In this document: piece by piece, positions 39,914-49,055 of the stretch
Layout of the letters: every line of letters starts with the position of its first letter
How positions within the stretch are numbered: position 1 is the stretch's first letter
The notes under the pieces: generated by a model
What the model was told of the DNA's origin: nothing
The model's input: the letters and a program-made list of their open reading frames with translations, nothing else
Databases searched by the model: none
Source: Bacteroidales bacterium
Lineage (GTDB): Bacteria > Bacteroidota > Bacteroidia > Bacteroidales > UBA3824
Assembly: GCA_017417315.1 (NCBI GenBank)
Contig: JAFPZK010000053.1
Coordinates: 124,001 to 188,000, forward strand
Length of the DNA stretch: 64,000 bases
Direction of reading: 5' to 3'
Program-made: the position numbers and the translations under genes

Positions 39914-41521
39914 TTAATCCGGCTGCTTTTTTTTGATTTTTGAGCGGCGGCTACGGATTGTGCCGACTGATATGCCCAAAATTTTTGACATCAAATAGTT
40001 GTCCGATTCTTTTACAATATCAATGAGAATAAAAATTTTTTCTGAAATTAATAAATCGTTGTATGATTTTAATGTTTGAATGAAGTCAGGATTTTTTAAT
40101 ATGTAGTAATTTATGCAATGTCCCCAAAGTTTTGCATCGTTCAAAATCGGTTCGTTGTTCACAATTTTTTCAAATATTTTGCGCCCTGTTTCGTAATTTT
40201 CAAACGACTGTTTTTCCATTTTGGCGAGCGTTTTTTTCATGGAGACAAGTTGCGTGGATTGTTCGCCGTTTATGTTCTCTAAATTAGAAATCTGTTCTCT
40301 GTAAAAAGTTATTTTTTCGTCCAAATATGCAGAATTGTCCTGCAATTCGCGGTTGGAATTTTCCAAATCGTCTTCGTATTTTTTATGTTCCAAAACGCGC
40401 AATCTGTTCCAAATTATAATCAAAACAATTATAACCGCTGCAATGCCGAGAGAAAACCACAGCATAATAATTTTTTTCTCAAACTCGTTTTTTTGATGCT
40501 CAAAGTCGAACTTTTTTTGCATTTCCAAAGTTTTGTTTTCCGAAATTGTTTTGAAAACTTTTTTCTGTGTTGCGATAATGCTGTCTGTTAAACCGACAGT
40601 CTCAGATAATCTATTGTCGGCACAGGCATTTTTTATTTTCAATGAATAGATATTAATTTTTTGTATATCAGGAGCATACATTAGTGAAGAATCATAATAA
40701 ATATCTGATTTTGAAATATTATTTTGCGTTTTGTACAATTTTCCTAAATTAAAATATGTATCTGACAGTTTTTTATATTTCAGGGCAGATAAAAAATATT
40801 CTTCTGCGCTTTCTGTATTATAATCCAAAAAATATTCGCCTAAAAGATTGTAAATAAACGCTTTGTCATTATTATTTACATTCTTTATTAATTTTTTACA
40901 GCCGCTTAAATAATAATTGGAACTGTCTATGTTATTAAGTTCTCTATACATAATTGATAAATCTACTAATGCGTATGCAATATTTCTGGTGTTTGTTGAC
41001 TTCAATGCCGTTTGATATTCTTTTTTAGCATACCTAATCGCTTCTGAATGTAAAGATTCTATGGCATTTGTAATTGCTAACGCATTGTAAATTTTATTTT
41101 GAAGATTATAATTATTAGTATTTTCGACTAACTTTTCAGCAGTTTTTAATAGAATTATCATCTCGTCCTGCATAGAGGTTTTGCGAAAAAAATAACATAC
41201 TTTGCACAAATAAGCGGTTGCAAGTTTTTCTTTGTCATTATTTTGTGTGTAATATTCAATGCTGTAATTTACAGGCTCTACGGATTTTATATGTTTGTTT
41301 TGTCTGTAACGGATTTGAAAGTCCAAAATATTATAATAAGCGGAATCTTCTTTATTTATAGGATTCAAAACTGACAAAACCGCATAAGCAGAATCGGTTA
41401 AATTTTTATTCAACATCGAATCAACAACTGCCATTTGTTTGTATACATCACTTTTTTCGGTGCAAGCAAAAAGCAATAATATAGGAAGTAAAAATATTTT
41501 TATCGTTCTCATATTCTTCAT
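39914..41521 (-). CDS. TPR membrane regulator with C-terminal HTH
   Basis: From ATG 41521 (535 residues; ATG 41512 is equally possible) the protein has a lipobox-like signal LLLFAC, TPR-like helical repeats to about residue 330, a membrane helix (MLWFSLGIAAVIIVLIIIW), a coiled coil, and a C-terminus ending DNYLMSKILGISVGTIRSRRSKIKKK, a helix-turn-helix pattern. The plan matches the gene at 13114-14694. It diverges from the secreted/lipoprotein/barrel trio at 42022-43368, which it may regulate. A TACTTTTG box lies at 41532-41539 on this strand. Confidence 0.7.
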   Translation of the reverse strand: MKNMRTIKIFLLPILLLFACTEKSDVYKQMAVVDSMLNKNLTDSAYAVLSVLNPINKEDSAYYNILDFQIRYRQNKHIKSVEPVNYSIEYYTQNNDKEKLATAYLCKVCYFFRKTSMQDEMIILLKTAEKLVENTNNYNLQNKIYNALAITNAIESLHSEAIRYAKKEYQTALKSTNTRNIAYALVDLSIMYRELNNIDSSNYYLSGCKKLIKNVNNNDKAFIYNLLGEYFLDYNTESAEEYFLSALKYKKLSDTYFNLGKLYKTQNNISKSDIYYDSSLMYAPDIQKINIYSLKIKNACADNRLSETVGLTDSIIATQKKVFKTISENKTLEMQKKFDFEHQKNEFEKKIIMLWFSLGIAAVIIVLIIIWNRLRVLEHKKYEDDLENSNRELQDNSAYLDEKITFYREQISNLENINGEQSTQLVSMKKTLAKMEKQSFENYETGRKIFEKIVNNEPILNDAKLWGHCINYYILKNPDFIQTLKSYNDLLISEKIFILIDIVKESDNYLMSKILGISVGTIRSRRSKIKKKQPD

Positions 41522-42021
41522 TATTGTCAGACAAAAGTATAAAAAAATCTTCAAGTGAAAAATAAATGTTAAGGCAATGTTATTTTTTTACCTAAAAACG
41601 CTTATTTTTCGATATAAAACTGCGAATGTATGATAGATAAAATATTATTAATCAATATATTATATTACAAGTAAAGGGAACAGTACTTTTATAAAAATTT
41701 TCATTAATGGATTTTTTTTATTAATCAAGAAGTTGATACTTTATTTAAAGTACTTATAATCAAGGTATTAAGTTAATAATAAAATTGTTTTTTTTGCGGT
41801 CTAAAAAATTTGAAAATAAAAAAATGAAGTGTTTTTTTGCTGTTTTTTGTTGCTTTTTAGCCCTAAAAACGGAACTTCGATTTCATATTTATTTGATAAT
41901 TAATATTTTATCTATCGTGTAAAAGGAACATAACATTTTACTGATATGATTTTTACGTCTTTTTCCTTTGTAATTTTGCAATGTCAAAATCGACAAACAA
42001 ATTTTTAAAATTTTATAAAGA
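41522..42021. promoter_or_regulatory. 500-bp AT-rich divergent regulatory region with distant inverted repeats
   Basis: No gene seen. A perfect 16-bp inverted repeat, GATAGATAAAATATTA at 41632-41647 and its inverse at 41901-41916, encloses 253 bp. Next to the arms are similar direct sequences (GTAAAGGGAACAGTA and GTAAAAGGAACATAA). The small palindrome TACTTTATTTAAAGTA is inside. TAATTTTG at 41971-41978 is the likely -7 box of the trio. Confidence 0.5.
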
Positions 42022-42414
42022 ATGAAAAAGTATATTTTTGGAATTGCATTTATTGCATCGTTATTATCGGCAGCGGATTCTTCTGCACAATGTAGGGGTA
42101 TTAGTAAAAAACACTCTGATTCAAAAGACCCTTATAATGTACCAGAGCCGCATTTAAGTATTCGTCCGCATAGGCAAAATCCTATACACGTATCTTACGA
42201 TGAATCGTCTACTATTTTGACGGTAGATTTTTCTCACCGCTCTAATGGCGGCACGGTAGAAGTTTACCGCGACGGAGTAAAAGTATCAGCGATGACTGCC
42301 GGCGGCGGTACAACGTTTAGTTGTATGCTTAATGATTACGGCGAGGGCGATTATGATATAATCGTTAGCAGAGGTAATACAGTAGTGTATTCAAGAAATA
42401 TTAATGTTAGGTAA
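42022..42414 (+). CDS. Small secreted protein, DUF3244-like
   Basis: The 130-residue product has a signal peptide (SAADSSAQ) and a mature domain that looks like one Ig-like beta sandwich: ILTVDFSHRSNGGTVEVYRDG, then GEGDYDIIVSRGNTVVYSRNINV. Bacteroidota encode many such small secreted proteins (DUF3244 type) of unknown role. It is first in a trio with the lipoprotein and barrel downstream. Confidence 0.55.
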   Translation: MKKYIFGIAFIASLLSAADSSAQCRGISKKHSDSKDPYNVPEPHLSIRPHRQNPIHVSYDESSTILTVDFSHRSNGGTVEVYRDGVKVSAMTAGGGTTFSCMLNDYGEGDYDIIVSRGNTVVYSRNINVR

Positions 42415-42458
42415 TTCATTTAAAAACACAGTTTTAAATAATATCTTTTAAAGTAAAA

Positions 42459-42749
42459 ATGAAATTCAGATTTTTATCAGTTGCGGCTGCGGCATTGATG
42501 TTTGCCGCCTGCAACGAACCGCTTAACGAAGCGGCAGAAGTAGAAACATCTAACCTTGGTGGTGGAGTTGAAGAAGAAACTATTGTTTCTGACAACGGAG
42601 CAATAAAAGTATACTCGTCTTATGGTCTTAAAGGCACTATCGCAAAGAATTATATGACCGGCTATGTTGATGCAAGAAAGTTAGTAACAGCATTAGTAAC
42701 ATCAACAACGTTGGCAGATTTTAATGTAAAATATAGTAATATTAAATAA
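42459..42749 (+). CDS. Small lipoprotein of unknown function
   Basis: The 96-residue product has signal and lipobox LMFAAC (Cys19), then an acidic linker with a GGG turn and a short mixed domain. I do not recognise a family. It lies 44 bp after the secreted protein gene and 10 bp before the barrel gene, so it belongs to the same transcript. Confidence 0.6.
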   Translation: MKFRFLSVAAAALMFAACNEPLNEAAEVETSNLGGGVEEETIVSDNGAIKVYSSYGLKGTIAKNYMTGYVDARKLVTALVTSTTLADFNVKYSNIK

Positions 42750-42759
42750 GAATAAAACA

Positions 42760-43368
42760 ATGAAAAAATTAGCATTATTATTTGCAATTTTGCTTGGAAC
42801 GATGTTTTCGAGCGTTGCGCAAGAGGGTTTTAATGTTCGTGCTGGTTATAAAATACCTGTGGATAATATTACTGAAAATCCTGATATACACGGATTTAAT
42901 ATCGGTGTGAACAAGGATTTTAAAATTACCGAAAACTTTTATTTCCGTCCCGGATTATACTACTTGCTAAAATGGAGTAACTATAAAGTTAATGAGTATT
43001 ATTTGGATGCTTATAAATTGGATTATCCGAATGTTAATGTTACGAAAGACAGTCGTTTTAAATGTAATTCCAATTTATTAGAAATACCGCTTATGGCGGC
43101 TTGGAAAAAGGGTAATTTTGATTTTGAAGTCGGACCATACGTTTCTTTTGCACTTGCATCAAAAAATACTTTGGCAGGGGAGAAAATTTCTTCTAAATAT
43201 GGTTACAAAAAATTTGATGTTGGTTTCAAAGGAAGTTTTGGTTATAATATTTTGGAAAAATATTATATCGGAATTAGTTACGAAAACGGCATAAAGAATC
43301 TTTCTTGTGATAAACATGGAAAGAGTTTTACGCAGAATTTGTCGTTTAACCTCGGATACAATTTTTAA
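42760..43368 (+). CDS. Outer-membrane beta-barrel protein, PorT/OmpX-like
   Basis: The 202-residue product has a signal peptide (SSVAQ) and about eight amphipathic strands (FYFRPGLYYLLKW, LLEIPLMAAWK, FDFEVGPYVSFAL, FDVGFKGSFGYNI, YYIGISYENGI). It ends in LSFNLGYNF, an outer-membrane C-terminal strand. The style is that of the small barrel family annotated PorT-like in Bacteroidota. No specific function can be assigned. Confidence 0.75.
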   Translation: MKKLALLFAILLGTMFSSVAQEGFNVRAGYKIPVDNITENPDIHGFNIGVNKDFKITENFYFRPGLYYLLKWSNYKVNEYYLDAYKLDYPNVNVTKDSRFKCNSNLLEIPLMAAWKKGNFDFEVGPYVSFALASKNTLAGEKISSKYGYKKFDVGFKGSFGYNILEKYYIGISYENGIKNLSCDKHGKSFTQNLSFNLGYNF

Positions 43369-43391
43369 CAGTCCTTATTTTCAATCCTTTA

Positions 43392-43425
43392 CAAAAGTTA
43401 TCAACACAATGTTGATAACTTTTTT
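43392..43425 (+). terminator. Terminator after the barrel gene
   Basis: A 14-bp stem AAAAGTTATCAACA/TGTTGATAACTTTT with a 3-nt loop and TTTTTTG. Confidence 0.9.
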
Positions 43426-43453
43426 GTTGAAAATTTTATAGATAATAACAAAT

Positions 43454-43497
43454 AAGGGAACTTAACAACGCGATAAACGCATTTGTTAAATTCCCTT
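43454..43497 (-). terminator. Hairpin downstream of polA
   Basis: Arms AAGGGAACTTAACAA (43454-43468) and TTGTTAAATTCCCTT (43483-43497) pair except at one position. There is no clear T run, so it is a weak terminator or an mRNA-end hairpin for polA. Confidence 0.55.
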
Positions 43498-43542
43498 TCG
43501 ATATAGTTTGTTACGATTTTTCAATGCCAATAACGTGCCAAA

Positions 43543-46308
43543 TTAGTGCGCCTCAGCCCAATTTTTACCAAAATTGCCTTCAACTTTTAATTTTACCTTC
43601 AAGTCGGCAGCGTTTTCCATCTCTGTTTCAACTAATTGCCTTAATTCTTCTTTCTCGTCGGGAAAGACTTCAAACACCAATTCGTCGTGAACCTGAATGA
43701 GCATCTTTGACTTAAAGTTCTTCTCTTTCAACTTGTTATAAATATGAATCATCGCTATTTTGATTATTTCTGCCGCCGTGCCTTGTATCGGCGTGTTAAC
43801 GGCGTTTCTCTCCGCAGCCGCGCTGACGTTGCTGTTTCTTGAATTAATGTCGGGAAGATAGCGTTTGTGTCCGTACATTGTCGTAACAAAGCCGTTTTGT
43901 CTGCAATCCGCAACGGTCTTTTCTATGAACCTTTTAACGCCCGGAAACTTGATGAAATAATAGTCAATCAACTGTTTAGCCTCCGTGCGCGAAAGCCCCG
44001 TGTTTTGAGCAAGACCGTAAGATGAGATTCCGTAAATGATTCCGAAATTTGCTGATTTAGCGATTGAACGCTGCTGTTTAGTAACTTCACTCGGCGAAAT
44101 TCCGTAAATGTTAGCCGCCGTCGCCTTGTGAATGTCCACATCGTGTTCAAAGGCTTTTATCATATTTTCATCGTCGGAAAAATGCGCCATAACGCGGAGT
44201 TCTACCTGCGAATAGTCAGCCGAATAGATAAAATTTTCGGGCGAGGACGGAACAAACGCGCTACGGATTTTCCTGCCTTCTTCCGTTCTGTTAGGAATGT
44301 TTTGAAGGTTGGGATTGTTGGAACTTAAACGTCCCGTTACTGTAACCGCTTGGTTGAAACTTGCGTGAATACGGTTTGTTTTCGGGTTGATAAGTTGCGG
44401 CAAGGCTTCCGTATATGTGGTAACAAGTTTTTTAAAGCCTCTGTAATCCAAAATTGCAGATATAATTGGGTGCTTGTCTGCAATTTTCTGCAATTCTTCT
44501 TCCCCCGTTGCATATTGTCCCGTTTTGGTGGTTCTGGGTTTTTCGTCAACTTTCATCTCGTTGAAAAGCACTTCTCCGAGTTGTTTCGATGACGAAATGT
44601 TGAACTCTTTGCCAGCAAAAGCGTAAATTTCTTTTTCCTTCTTTTGAATTTTTTCGTTAAGTTCTTTCGTGTAATCCTTTAACAATGAGGTGTCTATACA
44701 AACGCCGTTAAATTCCATGTCTGCCAAAACGTAAACAAGCGGCATTTCTATTTCTTTTGCCGTTTTTAAGAGATTGTTTTGTTCGAGTTCTCCGTAGAGT
44801 TTTTCTTTTAATTGATAAGTAACGTCGGCATCTTCCGCAGCATATTCTTTAACGGATTGTATGTCAACCATATCCATGCTTATTTGTGCGGATTTTTTCT
44901 CGCCGATTAACTCCTCTATATGCACAGGAGTATAGTTTAAAAGGATTTGCGACAGATAGTCCATATTGTGTTTTCTGTCGGGATATAGCATATAATCGGC
45001 TATCATCGTGTCAAAAATCTCGCCTTTGACTTCGATGTCATAATTGCGCAAAACGAGTATGTCAAACTTTATGTTCTGGCCGATTTTTATAATGCTTTCA
45101 GCCATAAACGCCGGACGGAAAAATTCAAGTCTGCGTTTTGTGTCTTCTTCGTCTTCTGTGTTGAAAGGTATGTAAAAAGCCTCGTGAGCCTTCATGCAAA
45201 ACGACATGCCGACTATTTTAAGGTTTCTTGTCTCTAAGCCCGTGGTTTCGGTGTCAAAACAAAACTCTTTGACTTCTAAGAGTCTGTGCCGCAAGTCAAC
45301 GAGGTCTTCATCGGTTTCTACGAGTTTGTAATTATGACCGACGGTTTTTATGGTTTCGTAGTTGACCACGGGTTTTTCTTCCACGACCGGCTCTGACTGA
45401 GGCGTAAAAAACAAAGATCCGGGTTCGGCTTCGAGCGGTTTTTTCCTGCCTAAAATTCTGTCCGCCATGGTTTTCATTTCCAACTCTGCGAAAATTTTTC
45501 TGAGTTCCGGCTCGTTAATTTCCTTTTGAGAAAAATCGTCCGGCGAAAATTCTATCGGTGCATCGGTTACGATTGTAACGAGTTTTTTAGCGAGCAAAAA
45601 ATCTTCCTTGTGTGTTGAAAAGTTCTCTTTCTGCTTGCCTTTCAGGGAGTTAAGGTGTTGATAAATGTTTTCTGCGCTTTTATAAGTTGCGATAAGTTTG
45701 TAAGCGGTTTTTTCGCCGATTCCGGGAATACCTTTTACGTTGTCGGCGGCATCGCCCCAAAGTGCCAAAATGTCGATAAACTGTTCGGGATTTTCAAGTC
45801 CCGTAGCCTCGCAAAAACTCTCTTTCGTAACTATTTCAGCCTCAGTACCTTTCTTTGGTTTGTAGATAAAAATTCCGTCTTCAAGGAGTTGATTATAATC
45901 CTTGTCTGGCGTTACCATGTAGACTTCAAAACCTTCTTTGTGTGCTTTTTTTGCTAACGTTCCGATTATGTCGTCTGCCTCGTATTTTTCGACTTCGGTG
46001 CGGAAAATTCCCATAGCGTCAAGGATTTCTTTTATACGCGGCACGCCGGTTTTGATTCCTTCGGGCGTGAGCGGACGTTGAGCCTTGTATTCGGGATAAA
46101 TTTCGTTTCTGAAAGTAGGGTAGGGCGGGTCAAAAACGACACCTATATGCGAAAAGTCTTCCCTTTTTTTCAGGTCTAACAAAAAGTTCAGGAAACCGTA
46201 AACGGCAGAAGTGCTTTCGCCTTTGGAGTTCACCATCGGGTTGTTCAAAAGCGAATAAAACGCTCTGTAAATCATAGCGTAAGCATCTATCAAAAAGAGT
46301 TTTTTCAT
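43543..46308 (-). CDS. polA: DNA polymerase I
   Basis: The 921-residue enzyme has all three domains. The 5' nuclease (LIDAYAMIYRAFYS, DADDIIGTLAKKA-like block, WGDAADNVKGIPGIGEKTA) covers residues 1-290. The proofreading exonuclease, with intact FDTETTGLE, lies near 350. The polymerase has SADYSQVELRVMAHFS (about 693-708), KSANFGIIYGIS and the final QVHDELVFEV. It fills gaps in repair and replaces RNA primers. The intact DTE motif shows proofreading is likely active. Confidence 0.96.
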   Translation of the reverse strand: MKKLFLIDAYAMIYRAFYSLLNNPMVNSKGESTSAVYGFLNFLLDLKKREDFSHIGVVFDPPYPTFRNEIYPEYKAQRPLTPEGIKTGVPRIKEILDAMGIFRTEVEKYEADDIIGTLAKKAHKEGFEVYMVTPDKDYNQLLEDGIFIYKPKKGTEAEIVTKESFCEATGLENPEQFIDILALWGDAADNVKGIPGIGEKTAYKLIATYKSAENIYQHLNSLKGKQKENFSTHKEDFLLAKKLVTIVTDAPIEFSPDDFSQKEINEPELRKIFAELEMKTMADRILGRKKPLEAEPGSLFFTPQSEPVVEEKPVVNYETIKTVGHNYKLVETDEDLVDLRHRLLEVKEFCFDTETTGLETRNLKIVGMSFCMKAHEAFYIPFNTEDEEDTKRRLEFFRPAFMAESIIKIGQNIKFDILVLRNYDIEVKGEIFDTMIADYMLYPDRKHNMDYLSQILLNYTPVHIEELIGEKKSAQISMDMVDIQSVKEYAAEDADVTYQLKEKLYGELEQNNLLKTAKEIEMPLVYVLADMEFNGVCIDTSLLKDYTKELNEKIQKKEKEIYAFAGKEFNISSSKQLGEVLFNEMKVDEKPRTTKTGQYATGEEELQKIADKHPIISAILDYRGFKKLVTTYTEALPQLINPKTNRIHASFNQAVTVTGRLSSNNPNLQNIPNRTEEGRKIRSAFVPSSPENFIYSADYSQVELRVMAHFSDDENMIKAFEHDVDIHKATAANIYGISPSEVTKQQRSIAKSANFGIIYGISSYGLAQNTGLSRTEAKQLIDYYFIKFPGVKRFIEKTVADCRQNGFVTTMYGHKRYLPDINSRNSNVSAAAERNAVNTPIQGTAAEIIKIAMIHIYNKLKEKNFKSKMLIQVHDELVFEVFPDEKEELRQLVETEMENAADLKVKLKVEGNFGKNWAEAH

Positions 46309-46334
46309 AGTGTTGGAGTTTTTTTCTTATTTTA

Positions 46335-46574
46335 TTATTTTTCCCATTCCGTAATCTCGCTTTCCTTAGAATCGCAGCCTTTGGAATAGTATGCGCACAT
46401 CATTTTTGTTGCGATGGTCTTGCCGAACCGTCGCGGACGTGAAACGCAAATATATTTATTAGCCGAACCGATAACCTTATTCAACTCGTTTAGTAACATT
46501 GTTTTATCAACATACATACCGGTTGCCAAAGTTTCTTTAAAGCCGACATTATTCGGATTAAGATAAATTCCCAT
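46335..46574 (-). pseudogene. AAA-like ATPase/PD-(D/E)XK gene, N-terminal fragment
   Basis: About 79 residues from ATG 46574: MGIYLNPNNVGFKETLATGMYVDKTMLL, then YICVSRPRRFGKTIATKM (Walker A) and AYYSKGCDSKE, after which the frame ends with TEWEK at a stop. The family has about 520-580 residues, so more than 80% is missing. A TACCTTTG -7 box at 46599-46606 shows the start at 46574 is right. The 1-405 gene is the C-terminal end of the same family, though not necessarily the same gene. Confidence 0.8.
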
Positions 46575-46731
46575 AATAAAACTTTTTTTGTCTGAGGGCA
46601 AAGGTAAAAAAAAAAACGGAGTTTCTATTGATTATTGAAAAATAATTTTGCGGCGGAATTATTCAGACTTTCGGGGCTAAATCTATCCAAAAAAACACGA
46701 TTTAGTCCGAAACCTTGCAGAAATTTAGTAA

Positions 46732-47851
46732 TTACATCTTCTCCTCCACCGCCTCGTAACTCTCAATGTTCCTGTCTTTTGACGAGAATTTGACAGCGAG
46801 TTTTACGATGCGCTTACCTGAATCCAAATATGACTTGGCATATCGGCGGCTGCGGATTTGTTTCTTGGCGGATTCAAGCGATTGGTCGTATTTCAGTTCG
46901 ATTACATAAATCGTTTTGGGCATATTGAGAACCAAGTCGGCCTTGCCAAGGGCGGTTTCTCGGTTGGCAGAAATGTTTGCGCTGAAAGATGTCAAAACCG
47001 TATAAAGTATTGAATTATAATGTTTTTCGTTCTCCTTTTGGTCGTTGAGACTGAATGGGAAACCGTCAAAGAAAACTTTAAGATGTTCTATGAAAGCATC
47101 GATGTCGTCGTTGGCATAAAAATCAAAATACGCATTACGCAACGGCATTGTGTCGTTCACTTTGTAAAAATAACGAAATATCCTTCAAATTGTTCAACGT
47201 CGAGAATATCAACATCTGCGAAAACTTGGTGATGCCCGTAATGAATACAAAACGGATGTATGGATCAAGTTCTTTGAGCGGCGAAAAAAAGTTGTTTTGT
47301 TGCTCGCGAATTTTGTCCTGCAAATTGTCGTCGTGTATCGCATTGAGCATCAGCGCGTCGTATTCGTCAATAATTATTGCAACTTTTTGTCCTGTCTGTT
47401 TGAAGACCGCCTGCACAATATTGCCCAAGCGGACGTTTGATATGTCTTCGACATCTTTTTTGCCCTTGATTTCTTTTTCGTACTCCTTGTCGGTAATGAG
47501 CGAGTATTTATGCTCGTATTTTGCCAACACTATTGACAAATACTTTTTTATAGCCTTCAAGTCGGTGGTTTTGCACGAACTGAAATCAAGATGAATCACA
47601 GGATATTTTACCCAATCCTTCTCTAACGCATCAATTTTCAACCCCTTGAACAAATCCTTGTTTCCGTTGAAATACTCCTTTAATGTGCTGCACAACAGCG
47701 ACTTGCCAAAGCGTCGAGGTCTTGATAAAAATACATAGTCGTAGTCGTGGGTCATTTTATAGACCAAGTCGGTCTTATCGATGTAAATGTAGTTACCTTC
47801 GATAATTTTACTAAAAGTCTGTGTGTCAACAGGGTATCTGCGAGTTTCCAT
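46732..47851 (-). pseudogene. AAA-like ATPase/PD-(D/E)XK gene with central deletion
   Basis: The 5' part (47851 to 47135) reads as a normal AAA-like ATPase: IEGNYIYIDKTDLVYKM, FLSRPRRFGKSLLCSTLKEYF, VAIIIDEYDALML and FVFITGITKFSQMLIFSTLNNLKDIS. The frame then runs into unrelated residues. The 3' part (47160 to 46732) in another frame supplies the C-terminal nuclease-like end, GKADLVLNMPKTIYVIELKYDQS. About 150 residues are missing near 47165-47175 and the parts are out of frame. A TATCTTTG box precedes the gene near 47876. Confidence 0.8.
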
Positions 47852-47894
47852 AGCGTAAAGAGTTTTTATTTCAGGGCAAAGATAATAATTTTTT

Positions 47895-49055
47895 TTATAT
47901 TTTGTATCCCCCTACTAATACATCGTCCATTTGCAGAAAATCGCCTTTCCAGTTGTCAAAAAAAACTCCTAAGTTTTCTGACTGTTTTTCGCCTGAAAGC
48001 GTTGCAGCCTTTGTTAATACGTCTTTGAAACGTCCGTATGTTACCTTTCGTTTTGTAGTGCTGCTGAACTGATCGGCATAACCGTCAGAAAACATATAAA
48101 GCCAATCGCCGGAGGTAACATCAATTTCCGTATCTTCAAAATTTTTAGGTTTAGGGTGATAGCCTATCGGATTTTTTACGGCTTTATATTCTGTTAATTC
48201 GCCGTCACGGACAAGATACAGAGGATTGTTGCCGCCTGAAAAGCGCAGTTTTTTTGTCTTTAAATTCAAAATGCACAAAGCCATATCCATACCGTCCTGA
48301 GGTTCGTTTTCCGCCATATCTTGACTTAACGCACCTACAATACACGACCTTAATTTTTCCAAAACTTCTGACGGACGGGTTTCTTCGTTTAAATCAACGC
48401 AAATATCGTTCAAAAAAGTTATTCCCAAAAGGCTCATAAATGCTCCCGGAACACCGTGTCCCGTACAATCCGCAATCGTAAATGCCAAAATATCTCCGGA
48501 GAGTTTCATCCAATAAAAGTCACCCGAAACTATTTCTCTGGGTCGCCAAAACAAAAAATAATCCGAAAAACTATTTTTTAGAATCTCTTGCGAAGGCAAG
48601 ACCGCTAACTGAATACGCCGTGCATAACGTATACTGTCGGTTACGGAGCGGTGTTTTTGTTCTATGTCAGCCTTTAATGCGGAAATATGTTCTTTTTCTT
48701 TTTGGATTAACAGCGACATATCCCAAAGTCGTTTGTTTTTCTCTGAAAATTCTTCTTTTTCCTGTTCCAATTTTTTTTGCTCCATCAATAGGACGTTAGC
48801 ATCTACCGAAATGTTCTGAACTCCGGTTTTTACGGGTTCGGGTTTTGAAATTTTTGCGGCTTTTAAGTTTTCGTAGAGCGTTTTTTCGCGTTCCAAAGCG
48901 TCTTTGTAAATGCGGATTTCTTCTTTTAAACGGTTTTCAACACGTTGAGAGGCTTTCTTTTTGGCAATATGAACCCTACGGCGGATTATTACGGCGTAAA
49001 AGAGGACGCAAACCGTCAAAACCAAGAGAATAATATGTAAAAAATCAAGTGTCAA
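47895..49055 (-). CDS. Membrane-anchored SpoIIE/PP2C-type phosphatase (cassette 1)
   Basis: The 386-residue protein has one N-terminal membrane helix (residues 5-25), a coiled coil (about 30-140) and a C-terminal PP2C-like phosphatase of the SpoIIE/RsbU type. The domain starts at YARRIQLAVLPS and shows RPREIVSGDFYWMK, IADCTGHGVPGAFMSLLG, GMDMALCILNL, GGNNPLYLVR, MFSDGYADQF and MDDVLVGGY, including the metal-binding aspartates. Such enzymes dephosphorylate serine/threonine proteins, classically anti-sigma antagonists; no such partner is nearby. It starts with TTG at 49055, inside the TTGA that ends the lipoprotein gene, so translation should be coupled. Confidence 0.85.
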   Translation of the reverse strand: MTLDFLHIILLVLTVCVLFYAVIIRRRVHIAKKKASQRVENRLKEEIRIYKDALEREKTLYENLKAAKISKPEPVKTGVQNISVDANVLLMEQKKLEQEKEEFSEKNKRLWDMSLLIQKEKEHISALKADIEQKHRSVTDSIRYARRIQLAVLPSQEILKNSFSDYFLFWRPREIVSGDFYWMKLSGDILAFTIADCTGHGVPGAFMSLLGITFLNDICVDLNEETRPSEVLEKLRSCIVGALSQDMAENEPQDGMDMALCILNLKTKKLRFSGGNNPLYLVRDGELTEYKAVKNPIGYHPKPKNFEDTEIDVTSGDWLYMFSDGYADQFSSTTKRKVTYGRFKDVLTKAATLSGEKQSENLGVFFDNWKGDFLQMDDVLVGGYKI

